This document shows positions 11,250 through 24,795 of a stretch of DNA of 64,000 nt, piece by piece. The DNA comes from Temnothorax longispinosus (lineage: Eukaryota > Arthropoda > Insecta > Hymenoptera > Formicidae): the NCBI RefSeq assembly GCF_030848805.1, contig NC_092359.1, positions 22,673,205-22,737,204 of the forward strand. Reading direction: 5' to 3'. The notes beneath the pieces were generated by a model. It was not told the DNA's origin. It saw nothing but the letters and a program-made list of their open reading frames with translations, and searched no databases. The stretch's first letter is position 1; each line of letters starts with the position of its first letter. The position numbers and the translations under genes are program-made.

Positions 11250-11333
11250 GCTAGGTTGGCCGAGCGGTCTAAGGCGCCAGACTTAAGTTCTGGTTCCCAT
11301 CTGGGAGCGTGGGTTCGAACCCCACACCTGGCA
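11250..11333 (+). tRNA. tRNA-Leu (anticodon TAA)
   Basis: Complete class II tRNA. The acceptor stem pairs GCTAGGT with ACCTGGC (one G-T pair), followed by discriminator A. The anticodon stem is CCAGA/TCTGG around the loop CTTAAGT, giving anticodon TAA, which reads UUA leucine codons. A long variable arm (TCCC/GGGA stem) is typical of tRNA-Leu, and the T arm is GTGGG-TTCGAAC-CCCAC. The internal promoter boxes are intact (TGGCCGAGCGG for box A, GGTTCGAACCC for box B). A run of seven T (11337-11343) follows as a Pol III terminator. No intron is present. Confidence 0.96.
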
Positions 11334-11963
11334 AACTTTTTTTGCATCATGCATTTGTTAGTTAATCAAACCATCTATATCATTTATAACTGTCTATAAA
11401 TTTAAATTCTCAATAGTATTTTTTTTACTAAATAAATTAATAAAACATTTTTTATTTGAGATTTTTAGATTTTATAGCTTTCAAAAATGTTTGTTTTTAT
11501 ATTTAAAATCGTATTATAGTTTTTCCTTAGTTACCACACATATATTGTTCTAACAAATATTTCTATCCGCTCATAAAAAATTATATAAAATATTAATGTT
11601 ATATTGATGTAACACATATTACTGAAATAGTCGATTTTAATATTGAGAGGAGAAAAAATTGCTTTCTTAAGAATATAATATTTTTTCAATATTTGGGTTA
11701 ACATTTTTTACTTACATTAAAATTTATCTTTGCAATTTGGTAACGTTAATTAACTATTATTATAATTACCGATAATATTACTATTAAAAAAACATCGACT
11801 CTCGATAAATTTTCGTGATTATCAATAGAGCCCAGAAATCCGGAATTATTTAAAGAACATCAACATTATCGACTGTCGAAAATTTTCTACTGTTGATATA
11901 AATATTCAAATAATTAATAACTTAATAATGAAATATTAAAATTATGATGTATTATACAGACAC
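11334..11963. other. Very AT-rich spacer between the tRNA and the foldback element
   Basis: Low-complexity A/T sequence with no open frame of note. Apart from the T-run that ends tRNA transcription at its left edge, nothing is recognised. Confidence 0.5.
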
Positions 11964-12383
11964 TTTCATTGAAACAATTATAATCTGTGTAATTGCTAAA
12001 ATGTTTATAAGACAGTTTATAGTTTATAATGTATTATTTATTTTATTATTTATTATTCCAATATTTTATTTGCATATGTACAACGTTTATAAATAAGACT
12101 TATATATTTAGTATAAAATAATATTACATATATATTGCCACAAAATTGCATTTTTTCTATATAGTTATTATTCGCATGGATAATAATCAAACACGGATAA
12201 TAAGAATAAAATTGCAGTTTTTAATGAAAATTGTATACTATCAAATCAAAAATATATGTACGTTGTACATATGCAAATAAAATATTGGAATAATAAATCA
12301 TAAAATAAATAATACATTATAAACTATAAACGTGTCTTATAAACATTTTAGCAATTACACAGATTATAATTGTTTCAATGAAA
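11964..12383. mobile_element. Foldback/MITE-like element with 123-bp inverted arms
   Basis: The left arm 11964-12086 and right arm 12260-12383 are reverse complements over about 123 bases, with one substitution and one single-base indel (about 98 % identity). The ends read TTTCATTGAAACAATTATAA on the left and its complement on the right. The 173-bp centre is AT-rich and non-coding, so the element could only move with enzymes supplied in trans. No convincing target-site duplication is visible next to the arms, so the superfamily is unknown. The near-identical arms suggest recent insertion or gene conversion. A transcript across it would fold into a long hairpin. Confidence 0.75.
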
Positions 12384-15300
12384 AAGCCTTTTTTTATTTC
12401 TGTTCCTCGCGCGATTCGTACCAGCAGAATGTTTTATTGTAAAAGGTTATTTCTTGCTGGTTGGTCCGATGAACAATCGACTTGTTTGCCGCTTTGAAAA
12501 CAGAGTTGCAGAGCATTCTTTTAAGAAGTGACTCTGTAGGAGATAAATCAAAAAGGGATTACAATTCTTTAAAGACGTTGAAATTGACAAATGCAAACTT
12601 GCGCAAGGCATTATTAATCAATTTAAAATAATTAAATTAATCAATTACAAACAAGTCGGCAATATAGACATCTGTTTTTATTTTATCTTATTATTAGTAG
12701 ATATTTCAGGTATTCTCCTGCAGATAAACACACAAATTTTCTCTTACAGACAGTTATGCATTGTAGTACTAGATGTCAGTTGCTTTCTTAGCGGGTAACT
12801 TTATTCTACATTATAAATTCAAAGGAAAAACATTCAAATATTTAAAAAACGAGAAAATGTAAAGAAAAATTTTCACTGGTTTTTCTAAACAAATCGTAAG
12901 AATTATAATAATAATGTCTTATACAAAAATATAGTTAGCAATTATAACGAATAGATCTTTTGTATGAAGTGATGAAACGTCTTTCAAGGGACATTCCCAC
13001 TGCATAGTTAATTCCTACGTTTTGTTCGTGAATGATAAATTTATGTTCTTAGCTGTTAAAATTTTACAGATTTACAGAAGGAAAATTAATCTAATTTAAT
13101 CTAATTATAAAAGAGAGAAAAAGAGGGCTGAGAGAGAGAGAGAGAGAGAGAGATTTTTAATTTGCAATTTAATTATAAAAATTTCTCTGTTGTTCTCATT
13201 ATTATTATAACTGCATAATTAGTATAATACCTGTTATTTTAATAATAACTGTATAATGTACTTTATGTACATACAGTCTTATTTTATAGATAAAGCAGAA
13301 AAGGGGGGAGCATTTTATCATTAATTTATTTCTGAACATGGCACGAATGCATTTTCTCTTCGCAGCATATATCTCGCCAAGGACCCTACATCAGTGCAGC
13401 GGAGGCAATCGGCAACACCTTAATAACATTTCTACATTATCCGGCGATCAAGTTTGGAAAGATCATTAAACGAAACAACGTGAAACGCGGTCGTAAATTA
13501 AAGCGGCCGGGCCGAAGTTTCCGCGTCTCTTTCCGAGCGGCCTCGCGTGTCAAGCGAGATGGAGGCGCGACGAGGCGGCGAGTGGGGCGAAGACGATGCA
13601 CGAGCGTCGGCCGTAAAGCAACGCTCTCATTAGAAAATGATGCTCTGGTATAATATCATCGGGACAACGCTCTGTGCGCGTCCCGGTCGTAAAATCGCCG
13701 TACGTACGGCGAATGATCGCGGAGGGGACCCCGCGTCAATATAGTCCTCGCCGAGGTTCTCGCGCGTTTTCGGAACCGTCGACGGAAAATTAACGAGGGA
13801 AGCCAGGTCGCGTCGTAAACTCGATGTAAACGTATCCAGCCGACCAGCAGCAGCGCGAGCTCGGACTCCGGAATCCGCGCTAATTTGGTTTTACGTTACA
13901 GAGTGATTATACGTAGCCCGGCGCGCAACGGGGTAACGCAACGCGGTGCCGGTCGGCACCTTAATCCGAAACAAAGCATCCGTTTCGGCGAGAGTGCGTA
14001 TGTAGTTGTGCAATGGTGCGCGCGCGCGTTGGGACCGCACACATTGTCTTGTAGGTGAGCCTCTCCCGTCCGCCCGCGATCGCGCTGGAACATTCCGGGC
14101 TAAGTCCCGGAGGTCAGGAGGATACGGTATAATTATGTCGAACCACTTTACGCGACCTCTTCGGCTACCTTGAATCCGAAATCGATTATTCTCGCACGCG
14201 CGGCAGCCTCTTAATCTTCACTGAATTCTTCTCAAAGTCTCTCGAAAGCACACTTTCCGATCGGCATATACCTCATGAATTTAATGGCGTTTAAATTTTC
14301 CTGCTCAGACACGAGACCAAATAAAATGTTTCGGGAAAATTATCAATCTTTCAACGATTTGATAGAAACCGTGAAATATACACGGGATTGTGGAACCAAT
14401 TAAAAAATTTATTTCTATAAATTAACTTAATCATGAAGGGATTTTCAATTATTGCCAAGAAATTATCTATAGATAAAAAAGAATTTTTGGAGCTAAATTT
14501 TAATTGGTGTTACAGTTTCTGTGTTCGTAAAATACATCGACACCCCGTTCTGCCCTAATTCAAAAATATTAAATAGTTCTCTTTAAGTGTAAAATAAGAA
14601 ATAACTTTTTTTCAGATATGATATGCTAACACCTTTCCATTTCTTCCGTGCTGTAACCAATATTTTGCAGAGTTGCGTCTCTTTATAAATAACCGGTTCA
14701 CCGCGATACCGGCATCCGTATGATGTAATAAAAATATCACAATATTTACGAATCGGAATAGGCGTTACGCAGGTCTGTTACCGCGAATCGTGACTGTTAC
14801 GTGAGCCGGAATGAAAATAGCGTATGAATACGGTTTACCGACGACGGCATTCCAATAATAATTTACAATACGGAGAAACCTCTCTACACGCGCGCGAATA
14901 ACAGGTAATGACGTACTTAACGAGTACGGTATAGATTCCGCTTAGGCGCGTATATACGACGTAGTTGGGGTTCAGGGTTCGAGGTTCAAGTGCCCGCCGT
15001 GTGCACACGTTTCACGTGTGTCGCACGAGGTGTGGGCTCGAAACGTGAATTCCGAATACTTCACGCACGTGTCTAATAGTACGTTCAAACACAACGGTAA
15101 ATTAGCGCCAGCATAGCTCCATCTCTCGAAGGGCGAATTCCCACCATTAATCGACGATGTTACTGGCGGCGCGGCGGCCGGGTCTCCGAATGGCTCCTAA
15201 AGCCGCTTTACGACATAATCTGAAATTGTGTTGTTATTAACCGATTAAAATTGTAATTGCCCCGCTATTGCAATCGCGATAAGATCCGCAAATGAAATTT

Positions 15301-18300
15301 ATAACGCGCTCTCTCTCTCCCTCGGAAGCGCGAGGCTTTTCATTGTGGGAAAAGCCCACGATTTAAGATGACTTTCCGCAACGTGATTCATGACACGCAC
15401 GTTTATTACGCATGCATTAAGAAATGCCCCGCGACATTACAGCTATTTCAGCGTTATAAAGTAAAATATCTCTCTCGCGAAAATCAATATAAAACCGATG
15501 CATGCCGCGTACGATATATCGATTCTAATCAATAATGGATCACGCAATAGAATAGTTGGAGAAAGATTGGTGCATATTGATAACCAATTTCGCGATATCT
15601 CGTGCAATAATAATTTGTTATACAATATTCAACTAACTAAATTGTTTTACAATCACAAATGCATGTATAAAACATTTTATTTATTTTCTTTATACATTTT
15701 TGTTCTTCATAAAAGACTGTATATAGATACATGTGTATGTTATTCGAATTACGATATATTTAAATGATCTTTGAAAACGCTGATAGTTTACACATTCCAT
15801 CTTTTATCAGACAAACCTCGTTATTCCGAATTTGGTAACGACCACCTCGAAGTAGTACGACGCTACTTTCGTTTGCGTATGACACTCCGTCTACCGCCAA
15901 GTTGTTGCTCAAAAAATCTAACGGAGAAACCCGTGTGGCGAGTAAACATACACACGAGTCATATCTCTCACCATCAGTAAAATTCCATTTAATCTTTTTC
16001 TACATTTCCATTTTGTTTTCAATGAAAATGTCGCCTTGTTTAAGTCACATGCTTATGTATGTACATATTTATTAAAAATGGAAATAAAGCTCTGCGTGCG
16101 AGCGCAAAAATATTTACTGCGCGAAAACGTTTTTCATTGATGCATAACACGACCTTTCAACCAATAATGAATTATTAAAAACAAGTAGTTGTGATTTGCA
16201 TACATGGTTAAAAACATGTTACTGAAACTTAACATATTTTACTTATCACAAGATAATTATCATTATATTAGTACTCATCTTCATATAGAAGTAAATAAGT
16301 AAAAGATCTAATGCGTAAAAAATTAGAAAAAGTATCATCAAACTTGTGATTTTTACAAATATATTTTTGTTATAATTACATTTAGCGTTTATTATAATTA
16401 CAATAGTCGAGGGGATTGCCTCAGGATCGCATATTCAAACCATTCTGTTTGCCTCTCTTAGTATAAGCTTGAGGACTGGCTCGCTATAAAATAATACTAG
16501 AACGATAAAACACGCGTGCGACTCGTGTCCACGATATGTACGCGCGTGGGAGGATGGTGTCGCAGGTAGAACGATCGAATTGGTACACATTGATACATCG
16601 ATTTGAGACGAGATCTCGTGGCTTCGATACACACGCTCTGACGCGACGTTACCCATACGCCCGAGCCTATTAATACCACAGTCAGTACGTTACCGTCTCA
16701 TAAATACGGTCGCCGATACGAAAAATGACGCGTCGCCGCGAGCTTGACGCGAATCGTTAAATCAATTCCCCCTTTTTCTTACCGCGTCGCCGGTAAAATT
16801 CATCGATGCAAATAAGAGCGCATTTGTCACGGTCATTGAGAAACGAATCGTTCCGTTCCATCAATATCGAGAAATCGTTTCGCGCCGCTGTCTCTCGATC
16901 GAAATGTTCATTGAACAATTCCCATCAGGACGCTCGACAGATCGCAATTTGAGATATCGCACATTCAGCTGCATTTGTAACTTGTATCCCTTGTTTATTA
17001 TCCTTCGCTGTTGATACGCGCCGCATTGCAAACATTACATAATACCCTACTTGAGGTCGCCTGTAAGTGAAATGTAACACAGCAACCGTAGTCGCGACGA
17101 TATCTTTCGAGAAGGGAAGAAATGCACGACCATGCAACGCGGCAAGTTTTTATCATCGCGCGATCGTCGTGCGAACATAACACCGTACACCGTAGGCCGT
17201 GTTTCTCGATCCGGGGAACACAAGAGTCATGTGGGTTTCGCAAGAAAACAAGCGAAATAATTGGGCCCCTAAGACCGATTCGGCGCGGAACGCGCGAAGA
17301 CATATGTGACATCATTGCGCTGTTTTTCTTTCGGCCGCGCGCAAAACTTTATGGAGTTTCGAGGGTACGCACAGATTCCAAGCGACACTTCAATCCTAAC
17401 ATTCCGACTGCTTGAAAATTTTTCTCGACGAATTCAAGTACATTATCCGTCTTATTGTAACAACTAATTCGCAATTTTTTATCCACCACAAGAATTTAAA
17501 CTGCGTTTTTATTTAATTTAATTTCAATCGAGGTGTCCGTTTTACGAAACTTCGACAGTCATGTATAAATATCATGATTAAGAAGACAGAAATGTTTTGC
17601 GCGTATATCGCGACGCAGGACGGTGGCGCCATTGGGCGGCGATAAAGTTTTAAGATGCGGAAATAAAAAAATACGGGTCGCCCTTATAAGGCGGGATCTC
17701 ACATACGCGCGTATTACAAGACGGCCGAGGAGTCGCGCGGATAATTTATGACGCGGGACAAATTATGCCTCACCGAACCGGTAAGGAATTTGTACGTTGC
17801 CGAAGGTACCAGCTGTAACTGCTTACAACGGGTGTTAATTGAAAGACTGCACACTCCTAAACAATTATAAATATTCTCTTATTATTATAATCTACCGTGT
17901 TTATGCGCCACTTATAACACGTATGAATCAGAAAGGGGGAAAGAGAGGAGAGACGCGGTGTATGTATAATGCGCGGACGTGATGTCTCTCAAGGCGGTTT
18001 TGTTCCGAGAGGTATCGAGACTGGCTACGTGGCCGCGTTCCTGCGTATTCAAGTGTCGCGGGTAATGTTGCGTTTAACCGTGCGGTCCGTAATTTCATTA
18101 CTGCGCTTAATGAACGTTAAATGATTAAACCGCTAAAATATGTCTCGCGGATACCCGATGTATAATGCCCCCGCAGCGAGATTCGCCTATTGCCGTGACA
18201 AATTTCAGACACTCTCGGCGGCGGAACTCTCCGGCGAACAGACGCGATTATTCATTTTTCCTCCCTACCGGTAATACCTCTTCCTTCTTGAATAATGTGC

Positions 18301-21300
18301 ATATCTTAACACCGAGGTTTATTGCAGGGAGAGAGAGAGCCATTACCGCTGTCATTGCGTGCTCGCGCACCGCGCGCTTGGAAAGAGTGTCTTTATTAAA
18401 CGCGTCGTACCAGAAATAGCGTCTATGCATGTAGCTCCTATATACGCTCTCGCTGTACTAATATTGTGAATAATAACCCGATAAATTGTATTTTATGTCC
18501 GAATGTTGCTAAATCTTTCCGCGGAACACTTTGTAGGCCGGTATTATTAATACGTTCAAGATCGAAATGCTTCATTATGCATTCATACAAAAAGAATTTA
18601 TTCAGCCCGCATGTAAGGCGCTTCTGTGGAACGTAATATCACTAATATCTTTATTATTTATCACTGCCAACGATAAGCGGTAGACGTGTACAAAACAATT
18701 TCCAATATAATCAAGTTAAAGAGTGTCCTTTCTATGCTAACAGTCTACTGAAAGGCATTACTTCAAGCCCCGGGGAACGAAATCGCCGAAGGAGAGAGAG
18801 CGAAGTATATCTCGCGCATGCGATCGTCCTCTCCAAGTCCGCTCGACCGCAGAGATCGGCTCGTCGGGCTCGTCTCGGTTCCACTTCGTCCAATGATTTG
18901 TAATTACCGCCGCTAATATGGTACACGCCGGCAGTAGCTCTCATCCGAAATGGCAAGCCAATTATAACGCGAGACAAAGGCCCCGCCAAATCGTCGAACG
19001 GAGCGAGCCCATGCGGATAGGGCCCATCACGATCCCATGGGCTTTACGATCTTACACGGCGCCACGGGTTAATCATTCGAATCTTCCTCCACTCTCGCTC
19101 TTATAGTCCGCGGTATTTATCTTCCATTCCAGCGGATTCTCGATTCGCCATCCCGCAAACGGCTCCTACCGATCGCTACTGTCCCCGTTTGATTCAAACA
19201 CCGATGCGCAGAGATCGATGGACTCTGCAGTTGAGCCACCGTTGCTGTGGATTCCAGAAGCCCTAGGGCCACGCACGTCCTCTACGTGGACCACCTCCTA
19301 CGGTCCCGATCTCGTTTTCGTAAATCACACTGGTCGGAGGAGAAATGGATTATCATGCCGTATTACTGTCCGCTGCCGTATTTACTAATCGTGCAACACG
19401 GCAATTGGATGTATAAGAGCCATTATAAATAATTAAAAATAAAGATATATATTGTAATTGCAGTGTGTATCTGTAAATTTGCTGTTCCCTGCATTTTAAT
19501 ATTAATATACTATTGCAGATTTAATATTTAATATCGAAAGTTAAAATCCGGTTCATACATATCATATCCTTTCAAGCACGTATATAAAAATAGTTTTGGG
19601 TTTAAGTGTATTATTTTAAGAAATAAATTAACACGCAATATATTCTGTTAGGTCTCAGAATTACATTTTTTTCTCACTTCTTTGTTAAAATGGGAAAGAA
19701 GCGAGCCCTGCTTAGCTCAATCCAAGTAAAAGTCCCATACCCGAGTTACGTAAATGTATTCCGCTTAATACGGCGGCAGGCGAAAAAAGACGAATTCCTT
19801 GGTTTTACCACGTGCCGCGGAACTTAGCGTAATTTTCACGGAAGATCACGGCGTCAGGTGCTAACTAACGTTCCAACAGGATCGACACCATTCCCTTTCC
19901 GAGCGTGCCGCACGATTCCGGGAACAAAAGCCCTACGGTGCCTATACGATATTTGTGACAGGCCAGCCGCCGCGCGTTCTATTGACCTCCGTTATCGCGA
20001 TTGAGATGACAGGGCAACGTGGCAGGCAGTTCCGTTTCGAAATCGTCGGCTTCAATCTTGCGAGAGGGGACCCGTTGCCGGACGTGGTGCGCGACGGGAA
20101 GTGGCGGGGGTATGTGCGAATTGATTTGCGGTTCGGCGTATGCCGATGTTACGGTCCTGGCGCCACAGCCGGCATTCCAGCATTTCCGGAATGGCATACC
20201 GCCTCTCATCAGGTCCAGCCTGGCATTAACGTGGCTCCGCATTAACAGGAAAGGAGATTCAAGTACGGCCGATCCGCGTACTCTCGAATGGTGTCTGCAC
20301 GTCAGACTCTGGAACCACATAAACGTTGAAACTTGAAACTTTAATGCAACGCTAATAACAACTGATAACAATTGTGGATTTGTTAACAAACACACGTGCC
20401 AACTATACGATATTTTAGACATTTATAACGTGTAAATTTGCAATTTGTATTTCTATTTTTTTCGGCAATTTTATTTGTTTCATTATAGCATACAGTACTT
20501 TAATTAATATTGTAGAAAATATTTGGTAAACAAATTGCATAAATATTTTATACGATCATTTTTCATTTAATTAGTGTGACATAATTGATGTAGATTTAAG
20601 ATGAATTTATCATTTATTAAATAAGAAGATTCAAGATTGTTTTTAACGTTAGTATATAATTCTTTCAATACGTCAGGTATCGCTTAGAAATCATGCATTT
20701 TCTTTTTATAGATATATATTGAATATTGTTAGTGGAAACTTGAAGTTTTTCGCAGAATTTAAATAAAAATTCCGCGTCATTAACAACTTGGCATCTTAGC
20801 TAATAACTCTTCTCCTTTTAAGGTTTTCTCGTTCGGACAAAAAACTGAAGATAATGAATTTTCAGCTGACTAATCGGTGCTTGAAGTATTAATTAGCTAT
20901 CACGGCCATTCCGCGAGAAGAAGAATAAAATTAACAGTCTAATGGAATGTAACTGGCCGAGTGTTAATTTCCTTGTTCTTTGCACACCACCCGCCGCCAG
21001 GAAAACCGTGCTCCGGGGTGGAATTTCCGACTCGTCGTAAAATTTCGCGATGATCTAACTAACTCCTGTGCGCGCGTAAAGCCACGGGTGGTATCGCGGT
21101 GTACCGTAAAGTCACGTTTACACCCGAAACGCGAATGGTCTTAAGCCAGGTCGAAATCATCTGTGGGAACCACAGGACCGCGCGGCACAATGGCAGGCTT
21201 ATTAAAATTCCTGGCTGTATTTTATGCCCGCGAGACGGTGGGCACCATCTCGCGAGGAGGTACGGCGAGGAGCTGGAAACGGAAAGAAGGAGAGAGAGAG

Positions 21301-24300
21301 AGAGGGTCCCCCCGGTAGGAGAATTGGCGGGGTACGGAAGGGGGAAGGCCACGCGACTCTCTCGGGGCCTGGGCTTAATCTCGCCACATCTACACCCACG
21401 CTTACTAACCGATGTGGGTATGTAACCGCTGGACACACCACGAGCGCATTTCACCGCGACGACTTCGGGTTTCATCCTTTCGCCGGCCTCGTTCACCCAC
21501 CCCCTCCCCCTCTTCCCCTTCCCCTTTCTCTTGGTCCAGTCTCGGAGACCAAGCTTCAAAATTTCCCACTTGTGAAAGACTTACGGAACGAGTCGTACTT
21601 CATCAACGAGATATCACACGGTCTCATCGACGTTGAATGATATCCGATGCATAATGTTGTGGTAGACAGAAATATTCCGCAGGTAAAATTCTGAATTTTC
21701 TGATGTATGGCTGTCGAAGCATATAATATATAAAATAGTTTATAGTTAATTTTGTATATATTTACTCAGCTGTTGTTTCTCAGAATTTATTAATCATTTT
21801 AATTAAATATCGTATAGTTTTGCCTATTTCAAAATCCAAAGACCAGGGACCCCAGCGCTGATGGCAAGAATCGTCAGTTCTTGGATCACTTCGTGACTAC
21901 AATACTAATTGACGATAAAAGACGGCGAGAAAGAATCCGCGCGATAAAACGCTCTTCACCGGTTATTGAGTAAATTGTGGGAATCCTCATTCGGCTTATC
22001 GTACAAATATGCAGCTTCGCGACAACGTCGATGCGCGTTTGTACCTATGCGAAAATATATCTACCGCCAAACACCCTATAGCGCGCCGCATAGAAACGAG
22101 TGCGTTACCCTCGCGCGCTGCACACGCTCTTATCGCGCGACGACCGCTTATCAAGCGCCAGTCTGGCCAGACTTCCCTCCGCAGGTGAATGTAGATACGC
22201 AATCTACCTGTATTCGTCTCCGGCGCGCGCGCATGCACGGCTTACGAAGAGAGAACGCTCTTTCTGTATGTCTCTTGTGCGTTCTCTTATCGCGAATTCC
22301 GGGCCGCCGTCGTGCGAAGACCCCCGTAAACCCCGTCGCCGCCCTCCGCAACGGTAATTGAATTCTCGGTACTCATAGCAAGCGACTATTCGTCTTGCGT
22401 TAAAGAGCAAATTTGTTTCATCACCAGCCTGCGTCGCGTTATCAGCAACAATTCCGCAAAATGGAGCAGGCGGGCTCGTTATAATCACCGCGAGTAAAGT
22501 TGTAAGACAATATAAGATTAACACGCTCTTGTCAGCGCGCTACATTGTGAGAAAAGTACGATTGTAATGACTGTATAATATTTCCAAATTTCGATTCAAA
22601 TTGTTTCCATCACTTTACGCTATGTATAAAGCTAAAAGCTAAATGATCACTTCGCGCAATGTACTTGTGCCAAATAAACGAATTTTAGATTTAGATGTTC
22701 TCGGAATTCAAAGTAAAGATCACATTGCTAGAAGATGCAATATAATATCGAGATCCTTAGAAACACAAGTCGAAAATATGCATCCCCTACTTGAGCAAGG
22801 AATCTTTTCTATTCGCGAGAGGTCAAGAGCGGATTAAATTCTTCTGCACGCGAAAGTTAATTCGAGGAACTCCGGAGCATCTCGTTGAGCGCTTCCTGCC
22901 GTAGGATCTCCTCGTCCAGTTGGCCGCGGGCCAGAAGCAAATTAACCTAACGAGGAAAAGAGGGGCAGTTTTCACCGGAAATCACGCGGCAACGACGGAG
23001 ACAAAAAGAGGCGGAGGAAGACGGGAGATCTCTCTCTCGGCGTAGGAATTCGTTTCGTTGCCAATGCACCTTCGGGGCGCCCACACCCACGAGCGAGTGG
23101 ACAAGCTGCTGGACCGGACAACCCGTTCGGCTCCTTCGAGGAAGGAGGGAATCGGATTTAATGGGACACCATTGTTATTTATTTTTCTAGGCGTGCTCTG
23201 GCCCCGGTCCAAACGTGGGCCCACGTGGTCGCGATTATTTATAAAATCCAGTACCAAATATAGGGGCGCCGCCGTGCTGGGCGTTAACGAGACCCGTGTC
23301 ACGCCGGGTTGCGCAATCCGGGAGGGAACGGAGGGCCGCTTCTTCCACGAACAACAAGTAAGAAGAACATGGCGCCTTGCTAATGACGCCGATAGTCAAC
23401 CCACTTGTAACCCATCGTGCGTGCTTTTACATTGATGACGCAAAACTTAGTACGCGCGGAAGTGGTAGTGGTCGATGTTTACGAGATATAGCGCTCTCTT
23501 CCATTCTTTTTTCCACGACGCTCCTCCACCGAACACAAGATGATTCTTACGCGAAGTTAATTACACAGTATCCCTATTCACGCGCGATGTCATTGACACG
23601 ATGGTATTATTGTCATTATCATGATTAAGTTGTTCGAGAATTGGTTTTTAGAATTATATACATATAATTTAAAGTGTAGATTTTCATTCCACATGATCGG
23701 CAATGTTCACGTAACCCAACAATAATCGATCGACATATATTAAACAATATTAGCAAAAATATTCTGCTCTCTAGCCGCGTCAGATGCAATTCGAGATAAA
23801 GTCTCTTACTACGCGATACGATATTGCTCAACGATTTAATATCGCGGAATAGATTAACTGGTACCACCAATGTACGTGCCAGTTGCCACCAATGACATTA
23901 AATATCGGGTGTATGCATTAACCTTATCGATACACTATCTAATTTACCTATCGACATAATACTCTTACGTTCAATCTTTATCCTGATTTATATCTCGCCG
24001 GAAAAGCCCATACTCCAAGCAATCAGCGTACTCGAGGCAATCAAAGATCCAGGCAACTGGGTTAAAGAGATACTGGTTTAGAAGAAGGAATAAGTTGGAT
24101 AAATCGATAGGCAAAAGACGGAACGGAGCGGGCGGATTAACGGAGAGAAAATGAGAGTGAAGTCCGAGTGCATGCACAGGCGACTGAATTATTCATCAAA
24201 AAAAATATGTGCTTAAAAGGTAGGTAGGCAGGAGATAAGCGGTAAACCCCGCGAAATGCATTAAAGCCGCCAATAAACTTCGTACTCGAATGGAATGCTA

Positions 24301-24767
24301 ATATATTATTCGCCGCCATGCCAATCCCCTTCCTGCCTGATATTGCCGAACGAAAACGAATACGGCATAGCCGGCCGGCCGGGAACGTGGAACACGATAG
24401 GACTAAAGTAACCGCGCATGTATATCGGTATCGACCAACAAGATTACGTCTTAATCACCGGATCGATTGATCTTTATCGGCGTCCCATCTTTCCCTATAA
24501 ATCTTCCCGAGATCGTCGAGCAGCTTCCACGATCGCGGAGGTCCATCCACGGAAAGTAATCCACCTCCGAGATGACACGAATAACATTTACGACGCTCGT
24601 AGATTGAAAATAACACAGAGAGACTGACAGCTATACAGATTGCTGTACGATAAATTGTACTATCTACAGACTTTATTTGATATACAGTCGTATATATTTT
24701 GCCGATGCAACCGACTTCGCATCACTGAAAAAGTTATATATAAAATCATTATGTTAAAAATATTATA
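12384..24767. other. Gene-free region, AT-rich changing to CpG-rich blocks
   Basis: AT-rich to about 13.3 kb, then distinctly richer in G+C and CpG at 13.4-15.4 kb and again through much of 16.4-24.6 kb. The longest frames (19979-20422 and 21059-21559, both minus) lie in these GC-rich blocks. They have overlapping rivals on the other strand and no recognisable domain. No splice-bounded conserved peptide was found. Regulatory use by the COE or FGF gene is possible, but nothing in the sequence proves it. Confidence 0.45.
13130..13153. repeat. (GA)12 microsatellite
   Basis: Twelve uninterrupted GA units in AT-rich, purine-rich surroundings. Confidence 0.9.
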
Positions 24768-24795
24768 GCTCTAGCGAGTGATATCGCGCTAGAGC
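24768..24795. repeat. Small inverted repeat (9-bp stem)
   Basis: GCTCTAGCG at 24768-24776 and its exact complement at 24787-24795 enclose a 10-base loop. No function is known. Confidence 0.7.

Noticed and set aside
19979..20422. 147-codon minus-strand frame
   Set aside because: GC-rich chance frame; two overlapping plus-strand frames of similar quality and no recognisable domain or splice continuation.
21059..21559. 166-codon minus-strand frame
   Set aside because: Arg/Ser/Pro-rich composition over GA/CT-rich DNA, overlapped by several frames on the other strand; no domain.
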